A stretch of DNA of 64,000 bases, taken from positions 1 to 64,000 of the forward strand of contig NZ_BRVP01000018.1 of NCBI RefSeq assembly GCF_027924145.1. The letters are read 5' to 3'. Positions 44,493 to 54,103 of this stretch are shown piece by piece. The stretch is from Neptunitalea chrysea (GTDB taxonomy: Bacteria; Bacteroidota; Bacteroidia; Flavobacteriales; Flavobacteriaceae). The position numbers and the translations under genes are program-made. The first letter of the stretch is position 1. Each line of letters begins with the position of its first letter. Under the pieces are notes generated by a model, which saw only the letters and a list, made by a program, of their open reading frames with translations, searched no databases and was not told the DNA's origin.

Positions 44493-47363
44493 CTAATCTT
44501 GTTGTTTGCTTTCAGGAGGCCCTAAATAACTTGGTTTTAAACCACCTGCATTTATTACAAATTTTTGTATTACTACGCCAGGGTCTATGGCATATATTTT
44601 TAAAACATGAATACCGGCTTTTATATTTTTATGCTCAGACACCCGTTTCTTAATATGATCTGCTACCGATTTTGTCCACCATCCCGCATATTGCCAATCG
44701 GGTTTCATTTCGTCTTTATTCACGTTTACTATTTGTGGCTGTTCATCATCAATAGCAATAGCAAATTTTAACCCTTCCGTTTTCTGATAATTTTGTGTTG
44801 GTGAAAGATACGTCTCAACTCGTAGATCTCCATCTTCAAAAGTGGTGAATTGATATTCAGCCAAAGCCGTATTTTTATTTAGTTTCTGACGGTCTGCATT
44901 CATAGGCGTTACAACTATTGAAGAACCCGTTCGTCCTAAATTAGGTATCACTTCCCATGAAACGTATTTCCCTTTAGTATTGTTAGTGAAATGCTCGGCT
45001 TCAATAGCTACAATTCCGTTATTTTCTAAAAAACCAGAAGCTTTTGGCATTGCTGTTATAACAGGAACTTCTACCAAATAACGTTGGCCTTTACTCAAAA
45101 TCTCTATATGCCCCATAGATACCCCTTTGGGAATAAGTGCCCAATCTATATGTACGGCTATTTTTTCGTTATATTGAATGGTTCCTTTAAATTCGGAAAG
45201 CTTAATCCATTTGTCTTTACTTTTAATTTGGTAGTTAAGTTCTTTATTTCCTCTATTAAAGATTTCTATATAATAAGTTTGATTATTCAATTGATCAAAA
45301 GGTGAAAAAGATTTACTATATAAACCATCACCCTCTACGCTAAAGCCACCCCATGCTGGTTCCGACCCGTATTCAATATAAAACCCAAGGGTAGCGGTAT
45401 CCCGTACTTGAATATAAGAAACCAGCGGCATTTTATTTGCAGGCGGATGATTCCAACTGGTATATCCTATATGTGTTTGCGACATCATATGATTCCATTT
45501 TCCGTTCATCAACTCGGTATGAAATTTTTCTGTTAGCAATGCATCTTTTTCAAATAACTCAATAACTTCTTTTGCGTACCTATTAGCAACAGTAGCACCC
45601 AATTCTGAGTAAAATTTATTTTTAGCAGCGGCTATATACATTTCATTTAAATTGGCAGACATTTCTATAGGGTAATGAACAAGTTGTAAGTAAGCAGCTT
45701 TATAAACATCGGGTAACCTTGCCAATACGGCTTCGCTTTTCTGTGTCAATTCCTTAAACTCATTTAAAATTCTATCTGCCTCCCTGTAATTTTCCAGACT
45801 ATACGTTTCTGGACTTAACATTTCAGGTGTTCTTCTTGCGTTATATTTAGTATACAAAGAAAGTAGTTCAGCTATTTCTGTAGATTGCATACCGCCAAAC
45901 TGCTGTGTTGCCCATTCAAGGTAATAATTAGGAAGGTTTTGTGATGTTATACTCTTAACATCCCATGCCATGTCTAAAAAAAAGTTTATAGGGAGTTCCA
46001 TAGGCTTTATGTCTCCCACATTTATTAACCACAACTCATCCACGCCCCAATCATAAGACAATCGCATCTGTTCCCATATCCGCTCTATTTGGCTTACGTT
46101 TTGCCATCTATAAGATACAGGAGACCCTACATAGTCTAAATGGTAATACATACCAAATTTACCGTTATGATCTTTCTTACTAGGAAGCATCCTAACATTT
46201 CCCCAATTATCATCACTAAGCAGTATAATAATATCATCATCTACACGCATCCCTTTCTCATAATACTCCTGAACTTCTTTATAAATTGCCCAGACTTGTG
46301 GAGTTTGTTTTGCCGGTTTTCCTGTAACGTCAGCAATAATATTGCGCTGGTCTTCAATAATAGTTTTAAGCAAGTCTATAGAAGCATCCTCACTCATGGC
46401 CTCATCACCATCTCCACGCATTCCTACCGTAACCACGGTTTCATAATTATTCATTCGCTTAATACCATTCTTCCAGAATTCTCGGAGCTGTTTTTTATTC
46501 GTTACATAATTCCATTCTCCCCCATCAAACCTGCCCCATTCGTCATGGGCTCGCATCATAGGTTCGTGATGACTGGTAGAAATTACGATTCCATATTCAT
46601 CTGCTACTTTAGGATTTAACGGATCATCTTCAGCAAAAACTGTAGGTAACCACATGGCCGGCCATAAAAAATTAGCTTTGTTCCGGAGTAAAAGTTCATA
46701 AACCTTTTCATAGAACTTATGATTAAATCCTCCAAAATTTTCCTTTGCCCAATTTCTTAAAGCAGGAGATTCATCATTTAAGAATATTCCTCTGTATTTT
46801 ACTGAGGGAGCATCTGAAATATATAAAAGAGGTTTTAAACTAATAAATTTACTTTTTAGGGGAGGCACATCTGCCCACCAATACCAAGGAGAAACGCCCA
46901 TTTTTTCAGAAAGACTAAAGGTTCCAAAAGCAGCCCCTCTTCTATCGCTTCCTAAAATAACCAAAGCATTTTTAACTCCGGGGAATGGATTTTCAATCGT
47001 TTGAATAATAAAACGCTCCCATTCTCCTTTAATAGCATTAGCATCTATTTTACCCTGCTGAACCAACTTGTTGATTAATTCATTATTCCCTACAGTAGCT
47101 ATAATAATTATGTTTTCGCTTTTAGGCATATCTGAAATTGTAGCTACCTGTGGTTTTATACCCGTAATTTTTTCAATATCACTCGAAAAAAATTCAGCAG
47201 ATTTTTTCACCAGTATATTTTCAGATGAGTCGTACAAAATAGTTGCTTCTTCCGATGTAGTACTAATTGGAAAATAATTTTTTTCCTTTTCAGACGTACT
47301 TATAGTTATCTGAGCATAAAAAAGAGTAGGAAGTATAAGAAAAATGAATAAAAAATATTTCAT
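44493..47363 (-). CDS. GH115 alpha-glucuronidase
   Basis: The 956-residue protein has a signal peptide (MKYFLFIFLILPTLFYAQ). GH115 removes 4-O-methyl-glucuronic acid side chains from xylan. The family core is visible as GVSPWYWWADVPPLK, RGIFLNDESPALRNWA, NFLWPAMWLPTVFAEDDP, VVTVGMRGDGDEAMS and WDVKSITSQNLPNYYLEWA. The C-terminal fifth is a beta-sandwich domain (KASGFLENNGIVAIEAEHF). It acts in the periplasm or at the surface and is linked by context to the next two genes and the AraC regulator. Confidence 0.95.
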   Translation of the reverse strand: MKYFLFIFLILPTLFYAQITISTSEKEKNYFPISTTSEEATILYDSSENILVKKSAEFFSSDIEKITGIKPQVATISDMPKSENIIIIATVGNNELINKLVQQGKIDANAIKGEWERFIIQTIENPFPGVKNALVILGSDRRGAAFGTFSLSEKMGVSPWYWWADVPPLKSKFISLKPLLYISDAPSVKYRGIFLNDESPALRNWAKENFGGFNHKFYEKVYELLLRNKANFLWPAMWLPTVFAEDDPLNPKVADEYGIVISTSHHEPMMRAHDEWGRFDGGEWNYVTNKKQLREFWKNGIKRMNNYETVVTVGMRGDGDEAMSEDASIDLLKTIIEDQRNIIADVTGKPAKQTPQVWAIYKEVQEYYEKGMRVDDDIIILLSDDNWGNVRMLPSKKDHNGKFGMYYHLDYVGSPVSYRWQNVSQIERIWEQMRLSYDWGVDELWLINVGDIKPMELPINFFLDMAWDVKSITSQNLPNYYLEWATQQFGGMQSTEIAELLSLYTKYNARRTPEMLSPETYSLENYREADRILNEFKELTQKSEAVLARLPDVYKAAYLQLVHYPIEMSANLNEMYIAAAKNKFYSELGATVANRYAKEVIELFEKDALLTEKFHTELMNGKWNHMMSQTHIGYTSWNHPPANKMPLVSYIQVRDTATLGFYIEYGSEPAWGGFSVEGDGLYSKSFSPFDQLNNQTYYIEIFNRGNKELNYQIKSKDKWIKLSEFKGTIQYNEKIAVHIDWALIPKGVSMGHIEILSKGQRYLVEVPVITAMPKASGFLENNGIVAIEAEHFTNNTKGKYVSWEVIPNLGRTGSSIVVTPMNADRQKLNKNTALAEYQFTTFEDGDLRVETYLSPTQNYQKTEGLKFAIAIDDEQPQIVNVNKDEMKPDWQYAGWWTKSVADHIKKRVSEHKNIKAGIHVLKIYAIDPGVVIQKFVINAGGLKPSYLGPPESKQQD

Positions 47364-47515
47364 GTTACAATAGTATTTTTTTATGTATAACCTTTACTTA
47401 GTAAAATATATATCACAAACGTTAAAGCATTGCTATTAGCTGTACCCTATAACTCTTTAAAAAGCTATAATTGAATATGGATGTTACCCCATGCTACTTG
47501 GCTATTAAGTAATCA

Positions 47516-48907
47516 TTATTTCGTAGGTTTAAACAAAATTCTACGATAACTCGTTAAACTTGGGACTCCACTATCTGTGACTTCGCAAATAATATGAAAT
47601 GTTTTATCTGCTGAATCGGCAGGAATACTAACCGTAGGTGTGGCAGTGTTACTATTGAGTATTTTAATATTTTTAGTATACGTTCCTGCCTCTGTTAAAA
47701 CCCACCATTTAAAGGTTAAATTATCCCCATCAGGGTCAAATGACTCCGATGCGTTCAATGTAATTTGAGAACCTGCTATAGGCGTTTTTTGAATACATTG
47801 CAGCCCCTTTATTTTATCTACAATAACTATGGGATTTCTATTTCCGATTCCATCTTTTGCCCAATCCATACGGGCAGAAAAATTATTAAAAATAGCCGGA
47901 TAAAAATATGCTTCGTATCTGCCCGAAATTTGGTTAGCTAAACTTGGAGAGTAATTTGTGTAAGCATACGTTTTTTTATCATCACTTATCATCCATTCAA
48001 AGTAGCCTCCCCAACCACCATATTGAGGATTTTCAGGATTGTTTAGTCCATTAGGTAGTACGTACAAAAAGGAAGGTGTATCTCCTTCTACACCATATTT
48101 ATATTTTGGATATACATTCCCAAGATTCCCATGACCTTGAATATGGGCAGCATATTGATCCCAGTTTTGTCTTCCGGTTCCGTTCTGATAGCCCCAGGCA
48201 GATTCATCCCAAATAAAGAATAAGTTTTTGCCAAAAGTTTTACGCATCCATTGATGAGAGCTGATTTCATAAGAAGTCTTTTGCTCCCTATCCTGATCTG
48301 TAATTGTATAAAAGCGTATTTTTGCTAAAACTTTTTGAAGATATTCTGGGCTTAATGTATGTTTTGCTTTCCAAAGAGCCTGAGCCAATGTATTGCCACC
48401 ACCCCAAGCCAATACCCAAAGAGGACGATCATCATTTTCCTGTGCCAATTTTAAAATTAAATCACTCCCATCAGAATCGTTTCCTTCACCTATAAACTCA
48501 AGCCCTCGATTCTTACTACCTTTAACAGTACGAGATCTTAGATAATCTGCGCTAGGCCAATACCCCAGAAACTGCTTTTCTTCATGCTTTTTGAACTTTT
48601 TTTGACCTGAACGTTTTATAAGGTTTGGAAAGTCTTTTTCATATGCATCAATAGCCTCATGGATTAAACCAAAAAAATCATCACGAGTTTTATCCAAACT
48701 CCACCCCGTTGTATATACAATGCCCTCAATTTCGAAAAGATCTGCATGAACTAACAACCTAACCAAAGACTCACTGTCATCTGTTTCCCAAGTAGATACA
48801 TCTGTCAGTACAATAATTCTGGGTTTTAAGGAAGTTGTTTTAGAAATCGTTTGCGCATGAGAAGTGCCAATAATACATATGATGAAGAAGGAAAAAATGA
48901 ATTTCAT
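47516..48907 (-). CDS. Sde182-type (DUF1593) polysaccharide-associated protein
   Basis: The roughly 463-residue protein has a signal peptide (MKFIFSFFIICIIGTSHAQ). The N-terminal domain is nucleoside-hydrolase-like (PRIIVLTDVSTWETDDSES, ILKLAQENDDRPLWVLAW), the DUF1593/Sde182 N-terminal fold. A C-terminal beta-sandwich (FDPDGDNLTFKWWV) is the cellulose-binding-like part. Such proteins occur in plant-polysaccharide loci. I start it at 48907, because the longer frame to 49033 adds sequence unlike a signal peptide. Confidence 0.85.
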   Translation of the reverse strand: MKFIFSFFIICIIGTSHAQTISKTTSLKPRIIVLTDVSTWETDDSESLVRLLVHADLFEIEGIVYTTGWSLDKTRDDFFGLIHEAIDAYEKDFPNLIKRSGQKKFKKHEEKQFLGYWPSADYLRSRTVKGSKNRGLEFIGEGNDSDGSDLILKLAQENDDRPLWVLAWGGGNTLAQALWKAKHTLSPEYLQKVLAKIRFYTITDQDREQKTSYEISSHQWMRKTFGKNLFFIWDESAWGYQNGTGRQNWDQYAAHIQGHGNLGNVYPKYKYGVEGDTPSFLYVLPNGLNNPENPQYGGWGGYFEWMISDDKKTYAYTNYSPSLANQISGRYEAYFYPAIFNNFSARMDWAKDGIGNRNPIVIVDKIKGLQCIQKTPIAGSQITLNASESFDPDGDNLTFKWWVLTEAGTYTKNIKILNSNTATPTVSIPADSADKTFHIICEVTDSGVPSLTSYRRILFKPTK

Positions 48908-48974
48908 AGTTGAATAATTATTTACTAAAAAGTTTAATGAAAGAGTAAAGTTATTTATTTGAAGGCATCCTATC

Positions 48975-49337
48975 TTAACCGTGTGCAAAATTGTCATGAA
49001 CAACTTTTCTCCATTTGTAAACAGACTGACCATACGTGCCTGAATACCTTTGCTGTGCTATATGCCGTAAATCACTTATAGAGCGATTATTTTTATTTTG
49101 CTTATTCGCCATATTTGCAGATGTTACAGTAAGTTCTTTAGAACATAGCAAAGATGTAATCATTGATTGAACATCATCTGAATCACTACGTTTCTCATTA
49201 GGTATATAACCTAGGTCACCCGAAATGATATCAATTGTAGAAAAATCTGTTAACATCACCATATGATTTTGCGAAAAACAGGCTCCACTCGTAATGATAA
49301 ACATGAAAAATATCAACACTATCTTGTGAGAATTCAT
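48975..49337 (-). pseudogene. Truncated paralogue of the Sde182-like protein
   Basis: The 120-residue frame has its own signal peptide (IVLIFFMFIITSGACFSQ) and an N-terminus like the Sde182 domain (HMVMLTDFST, SDSDDVQSMITSLLCSKE), then ends after an unrelated tail. It is too short to fold as that domain and is probably a decayed duplicate. It lies between the Sde182 gene and the AraC gene. Confidence 0.6.
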
Positions 49338-49420
49338 ATAATTAGGATGTCATAAATAAATTATTTATAAATTTAAGCTCTATATTTTATATATAATCAC
49401 TATATTACTATTAAAAAACA

Positions 49421-50266
49421 TTGTATTCCGAGATTTATAGTACTTTTGACCATAACTGTGAAGATTTTAGTTCTTATGGTTATACATGTGAGTTGTGGAA
49501 CCCTCGCCGGATGAGCAAACCAGATAGGCATAATGAGATTGAGATAAATTTTCTTGTTAAGGGCTCTTTAACCTATCTATTTCAAGACAAAAAGATTGTA
49601 ATTCCGGCCGGTAGATTTACTGTATTTTGGGGACTGATACCACATCAGATTATTGATTTTAAAGAATTAAACCCCTATTATGTATGCACTGTACCCTTAG
49701 CCGAATTTCTTGATTGGAGACTTCCTGATAATTTTGTGGAACGAATATTACAAGGAGAGGTTTTAATTGAAGAGTCGGAACATTACGCTAAATTTGATGA
49801 GTTTCTTTATAAAAATTGGGTTTTGGATACTACTACAAAAACAGATAAAAGTGTAAGTCTGTTGGAAATACAGGCAAGATTAAACCGATTTGCTCAGGGA
49901 AATTTAGCCGCTAGCTCTAACAACCTCTCTGTTAACTCAAAAGGTATTTCCAAAATAGAAAAAATGGTTATTTATATTGCCCAAAATTATAACCGACAGA
50001 TTAAAGTTTCGGATATTGGTGAAATAGTAGGTTTGCATCCTGATTATGCGAACTCGATATTTAAAAAAGCATTTGGACTAACACTTACAGCGTATATTAT
50101 TGAAGAAAGAATTTCTCATATTAAACGAAGATTGATTACAACGAATCATCCTATTACTGAAATAGCTTTTGAAGGGGGTTTTAGTTCATTAGGTCATTTT
50201 AATACAATGTTTTTTAAAATCAATAAATGTACCCCAAGAGAATTCCGAAGAAGATACAAGAATTAA
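49421..50266 (+). CDS. AraC-family regulator of the hemicellulose locus
   Basis: The 281-residue protein has a cupin-type sensor (DRHNEIEINFLVKGSLTYLF, FWGLIPHQIIDF) and an AraC double helix-turn-helix at the C-terminus (DIGEIVGLHPDYANSIFKK, EIAFEGGFSSLGHFNTMF). It starts at TTG (49421); no upstream ATG exists and the next ATG is 30 codons in. It is divergent from the Sde182/GH115 genes and probably controls them in response to a sugar. Confidence 0.9.
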   Translation: MYSEIYSTFDHNCEDFSSYGYTCELWNPRRMSKPDRHNEIEINFLVKGSLTYLFQDKKIVIPAGRFTVFWGLIPHQIIDFKELNPYYVCTVPLAEFLDWRLPDNFVERILQGEVLIEESEHYAKFDEFLYKNWVLDTTTKTDKSVSLLEIQARLNRFAQGNLAASSNNLSVNSKGISKIEKMVIYIAQNYNRQIKVSDIGEIVGLHPDYANSIFKKAFGLTLTAYIIEERISHIKRRLITTNHPITEIAFEGGFSSLGHFNTMFFKINKCTPREFRRRYKN

Positions 50267-50495
50267 AATAAAGTAGCATCACGCCGTTGTATATGCTATT
50301 TATATTTAGTGAATGTTAGTAGCTTCCCCTTAAGGTGTACAAATACCCTCGTTGTAACCTATCGGTTAATCTATAATAAGTTCTATGCATGGTTTTAAAA
50401 TGTGCTGTTCTTTCTCTATTTTACATACTGCTAACCAATAGATTTTTCTATCTTTCAATTAAATCTGAGAAGTACAGAGTTTAATTGCGATTGTA

Positions 50496-50552
50496 GACTA
50501 AACTATTTCTAGACAAGTCTTGGAGCATTTCATCTCAATTATTGAGTAAACA
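50496..50552 (+). repeat. Dispersed repeat, copy F (full, best conserved)
   Basis: TAAACTATTTCTAGACAAG, TCTTGGAGCATTTCATCTC and AATTATTGAGTAAAC. The second palindrome CTCAATTATTGAG is intact. Nothing else was seen in the 446-bp gap apart from copy G. Confidence 0.85.
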
Positions 50553-50654
50553 TAATCTTTTATTAACTTAATATAATTGGGTAATACTGTTGTCTTATAT
50601 AATTTTAAAACAAACTACTAGCTGGTAAAACCGTCAAGTAGTTTAATAATAATT

Positions 50655-50704
50655 GTTATTTCAAGACAAGTCTTGAAATATGTAATCTCGAGGATCGAGT
50701 AAAC
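50655..50704 (+). repeat. Dispersed repeat, copy G
   Basis: TTATTTCAAGACAAGTCTTG (a perfect palindrome TTTCAAGACAAGTCTTGAAA) is followed by TATGTAATCTCGAGGATC and GAGTAAAC. The left arm is intact and the second is altered. It lies just upstream of the start at 50713. Confidence 0.75.
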
Positions 50705-50712
50705 ACCCAACA

Positions 50713-51150
50713 ATGGCAACCATACTTAAACGAAGAGTCACCAATAATGATAATGTAATAAAGTGCTACGATAAACTAGATACACTTTTAACATCTATCA
50801 ATGAAAAAGAAATACCCGAAAAGCTACAGAACGTTTTCAATAAAAAAATAACTACCATTAATAATTTCTCTGGAGACGATAAAAAGTTTATCAAAATAAT
50901 GAACACATCGTACGTAGAAATAGTACAACTGCTAAAAACCGAGCTTAAGATGGTACCTAAAAACTATTATATGACTATAGGTATATCATTGGGTATAGCT
51001 GCTTCTAGCTTACTCATCGGTATTATAACTTATAAGGCTAGCAGCAATCCGTTGGGTATTGCATTAGGTGTGCCATTTGGACTCATAATAGGTATGGTCA
51101 TTGGCATGTACTTTGATAAAAAAGTAAAAGCAAAAAACCGACAACTGTAA
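50713..51150 (+). CDS. Two-TM hypothetical protein
   Basis: The 145-residue protein has a soluble helical N-terminal part (about 1-85) and a C-terminal pair of membrane helices (IGISLGIAASSLLIGIITYK and ALGVPFGLIIGMVIGMYF). The start follows copy G of the repeat by nine bases. No family is recognised. Confidence 0.7.
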   Translation: MATILKRRVTNNDNVIKCYDKLDTLLTSINEKEIPEKLQNVFNKKITTINNFSGDDKKFIKIMNTSYVEIVQLLKTELKMVPKNYYMTIGISLGIAASSLLIGIITYKASSNPLGIALGVPFGLIIGMVIGMYFDKKVKAKNRQL

Positions 51151-51296
51151 AAATAGATCCCTATCCTTAAACCTCTCATTTCAGCAATAACAAATGTTTG
51201 TATGTTTTACAGATATCATTTGAAGTAGTATTGACAAATACAACAACTTCAAAATTGTTGAAAAATATAGTATCTTAGACATAAAATAAATTCGCC

Positions 51297-51968
51297 ATGG
51301 AATTATCTAAAAGAGCAAAAAAATATCTAGACTCTTTAAAAAGAGATAAAAATTATTCTTCAGGAAAAAAATCTACTACTGCCTATTTAGAAGCGCAATT
51401 AGGTTCTGATTTCGAAGAATTTATAAAGTTTCAGGTTAACTACTCGGGCTATAAATTCACCATTAAAAAGGCGAAACACCATAATTTTTCGGCAGAGTTA
51501 TTTACCAGAAAACAGGTTAAAAAAAACAAACCTATTGAAGTTGAAAAAATGGGCGACAGACTAATTGCTATGTGTGGGTATCACCTATCTGCGCCTTTTA
51601 GTTTTTTTATAACTGATAAAGGCGAATTCTGTACGCTAGACGATACCGATATGCCCCACATTATCCACTCGTCATTCGAAAAATTTATTGAAACATACGC
51701 TCTAAAAAACAAACATTATAAGTATACCGAAACACCATACTACACCGTTAAAAACAGCAAACTGTTAGAAGAAGTAATGAGTGAAGACTTTAAAGTACTA
51801 CCTGAATGTTCTGATGACTATTCCACTTGGTGGAAAAAAGGTAAAATTATTGCTGTTAAAGGAATTTGGTTAGACCAGCCTGTTTCGTATTTTCATGTAT
51901 ATAGCGAAGATTCAGACGCCGGTGAAGCACTTGTTCAGCTTTTAAAGGATAAAGAAATATTGGAATAA
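51297..51968 (+). CDS. Hypothetical protein, possibly SUKH-like
   Basis: The 223-residue soluble protein contains a stretch (SFEKFIETYALKNKHYKYTE) of the kind seen in SUKH/SMI1 immunity proteins, and otherwise unremarkable helices and strands. No toxin gene is next to it. I would not assign an immunity role without an alignment. Confidence 0.55.
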   Translation: MELSKRAKKYLDSLKRDKNYSSGKKSTTAYLEAQLGSDFEEFIKFQVNYSGYKFTIKKAKHHNFSAELFTRKQVKKNKPIEVEKMGDRLIAMCGYHLSAPFSFFITDKGEFCTLDDTDMPHIIHSSFEKFIETYALKNKHYKYTETPYYTVKNSKLLEEVMSEDFKVLPECSDDYSTWWKKGKIIAVKGIWLDQPVSYFHVYSEDSDAGEALVQLLKDKEILE

Positions 51969-52024
51969 ATATATCTTCCTTTTATAAAACAACGTTAATT
52001 TTATAACCTTCCCAATTTTTTAAA

Positions 52025-52504
52025 ATGAAATACCTATTTATACTTTGTTGTCTGCTGATAGTTTCTTGTAAAAATCAGGAAGAAAAAGTTACTACAGTAG
52101 CACCTCCTGTTCACTTTAAAGTTCCGGATTCTAATTATGTAATCCTACCATACAATAACAAAGAAAGCTTTCCATTTAAAAACGCTACCACATCCTCGTT
52201 AACTACAGAAGAACTCATTACTACTGAAGAAATTCTAGAAAAGGCCGTAAAGAAATATAACCGAAATGCTTCTAAAGAATATAATACATTCCCTCTAAAA
52301 AAATACAAAAGACAGTATATTTCGGTACTTACTAACCAAGGTGAAAAAGAGGTATACATAAACTTTTTTTGCGATGACCGGGAATCAGAAGATTGGAAAT
52401 CTCAGCATATAATGGTTCATGATGGTGGTCCTTGTTACTTTAGTATTAAAATAAACCTTACTACTAAGAGATATAAAGATCTTATGGTTAATGGCCATGC
52501 ATAA
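52025..52504 (+). CDS. Hypothetical lipoprotein
   Basis: The 159-residue protein has a lipobox (YLFILCCLLIVSC) and a soluble acidic/basic body (TTEELITTEEILEKAVKKYN; HDGGPCYFSIKINLTTK). It is probably anchored in the outer membrane. No family is recognised. Confidence 0.7.
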   Translation: MKYLFILCCLLIVSCKNQEEKVTTVAPPVHFKVPDSNYVILPYNNKESFPFKNATTSSLTTEELITTEEILEKAVKKYNRNASKEYNTFPLKKYKRQYISVLTNQGEKEVYINFFCDDRESEDWKSQHIMVHDGGPCYFSIKINLTTKRYKDLMVNGHA

Positions 52505-52670
52505 ATAGTTTAACTAAAACCCACCTTTTTATTACTAACTAATCAATAAATTAAAAATATAACAATAAGATTACCCTATTTTTAGTTATAATTATTATAT
52601 TCAGCTGCTAAGTAAATTTTCCCTGTCCTCTTCAAACTAAAAGCCGCATAATGCAGCTATAAAATGGTTT

Positions 52671-52690
52671 GTTATATTTTAAAATATAAC
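52671..52690. promoter_or_regulatory. 20-bp perfect palindrome before the start at 52693
   Basis: GTTATATTTTAAAATATAAC is an exact palindrome ending two bases before the ATG of the following gene. A hairpin could form in the leader. Confidence 0.5.
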
Positions 52691-52692
52691 CT

Positions 52693-52959
52693 ATGGAAAT
52701 ACATACATGTTTAGCATCTATACACATCGATAAAACGTATATAACTAACACATATTGGACAGCTCCTAAATACGAGCTGCTATATAAATGTGCCATCCAA
52801 ACTTCTGTAAAAAACCGTACTTTTATACCTCGCTATGAGAATTATTGTACATCCCATATAGTAAATCTGATGCCTTTTATTTTAGAACAATCTAATATCA
52901 GCTATATAAACAACAACAACGTAATTAAATCAATTAAACACAAACACTATTACGTATGA
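52693..52959 (+). CDS. Hypothetical protein
   Basis: The 88-residue protein (MEIHTCLASIHIDKTYITNT and on, ending KHKHYYV) is Asn/Tyr/Ile-rich without a signal peptide or known motif. It overlaps the next gene by four bases (ATGA), so the two are translated together. Confidence 0.55.
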   Translation: MEIHTCLASIHIDKTYITNTYWTAPKYELLYKCAIQTSVKNRTFIPRYENYCTSHIVNLMPFILEQSNISYINNNNVIKSIKHKHYYV

Positions 52960-53132
52960 AAAATAAAAGTTTTCTATTCCTAACAATGTTCCTTGGCTTT
53001 TGCTCGGTTATTTTGTTAACCAATCGTACCTTACCGCTTCCCGATTGGACGGCGGCATTATGTATGTTATTAGCAGTAGCTTCTTTAGTAGCTCACTTTA
53101 TTTTCTTTGTAAAAGATAAAGAGTCATCTTAA
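52956..53132 (+). CDS. Small two-TM protein, coupled to the previous gene
   Basis: The 58-residue protein starts MKNKSFLFLTMFLGFCSVIL and has a second hydrophobic helix (AALCMLLAVASLVAHFIFF). Its ATG overlaps the stop codon of the upstream gene. Function unknown. Confidence 0.65.
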   Translation: MKNKSFLFLTMFLGFCSVILLTNRTLPLPDWTAALCMLLAVASLVAHFIFFVKDKESS

Positions 53133-53188
53133 CTGTTATCTTTTACAAAAGAAAACATACCAACACCACATCTTTTAAAACAAACACT

Positions 53189-53233
53189 AACGCTACTTTT
53201 TGGCAATTATAAGTTGTCAAAAAATAGCGTTTT
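53189..53233 (+). terminator. Terminator upstream of lpxH
   Basis: The stem AACGCTA...TTTTTGGCAA / TTGTCAAAAAATAGCGTT has a T-rich end and ends the small-hypothetical operon. Confidence 0.8.
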
Positions 53234-53321
53234 ATATCCCGTTACTCACGCCCACTAATATTTCAAATCTAGTTTCAAGTATTTTACCAAAAGTTGTAAA
53301 ACCAAAGCCTATAAAAAATAG

Positions 53322-53329
53322 TATCTTTA
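53322..53329 (+). promoter_or_regulatory. lpxH promoter, -7-like element
   Basis: TATCTTTA (TAnnTTTR) lies 21 bases before the ATG, with a TTG about 25 bases upstream. Confidence 0.45.
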
Positions 53330-53350
53330 GCCCGTAATTAAACCATAGTT

Positions 53351-54103
53351 ATGCAATTACCCGAAGGTAAAAAAATATATTTTGCTTCCGACAATCATTT
53401 AGGAGCACCTAACAAAAAAGATAGTATCGTACGTGAACATAAATTTGTTCAGTGGTTAGATGAAGTTAAAAAGGATGCTGCCGCAATTTTCTTATTAGGT
53501 GATTTATTCGACTTTTGGTTTGAGTATAAAACAGTGGTTCCTAAAGGCTTTGTTAGGGTATTGGGTAAACTTGCCGAGATTTCAGATGCGGGTATTCCTA
53601 TCCATTTTTTTGTTGGTAATCATGACTTATGGATGAACAACTATTTTGAAGAAGAGCTAAACATCCCTGTATATCATACGCCGCAAATTTTTACCTTTAA
53701 CAATACTTCCTTCTTTATAGGACATGGCGATGGATTAGGCCCTGGAGATAAGGGGTATAAACGTATGAAAAAGGTATTTACCCATCCGTTTTCTAAATGG
53801 TTATACCGCTGGCTACACCCAGATATTGGGGTACGCTTAGCGCAATACCTATCGGTAAAAAACAAACTCATTAGTGGCGATGATGACGTTGTATTTTTAG
53901 GGGAAGAAAACGAATGGCTGGTACAATACTGCAAACGTAAATTAGAAACCAACCATTACGATTATTTTGTATTTGGGCACCGCCATTTACCTATGGAAAT
54001 TCAGCTTAAAGACACTTCTAAATATGTAAATTTAGGCGACTGGATTTCGTACTACACCTATGCCGTATACGATGGTACAACACTAGCATTAAAAGAATAC
54101 TAG
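53351..54103 (+). CDS. lpxH: UDP-2,3-diacylglucosamine hydrolase
   Basis: LpxH removes UMP from UDP-2,3-diacylglucosamine in lipid A synthesis, at the inner membrane. The metallophosphoesterase motifs are in order: DNHLG, FLLGDLFDFWFEY, VGNHDLW, GHGDGLG and FGHRHLP. The 250 residues are normal. It converges on the LuxR regulator gene with a four-base overlap of the 3' ends. Confidence 0.95.
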   Translation: MQLPEGKKIYFASDNHLGAPNKKDSIVREHKFVQWLDEVKKDAAAIFLLGDLFDFWFEYKTVVPKGFVRVLGKLAEISDAGIPIHFFVGNHDLWMNNYFEEELNIPVYHTPQIFTFNNTSFFIGHGDGLGPGDKGYKRMKKVFTHPFSKWLYRWLHPDIGVRLAQYLSVKNKLISGDDDVVFLGEENEWLVQYCKRKLETNHYDYFVFGHRHLPMEIQLKDTSKYVNLGDWISYYTYAVYDGTTLALKEY

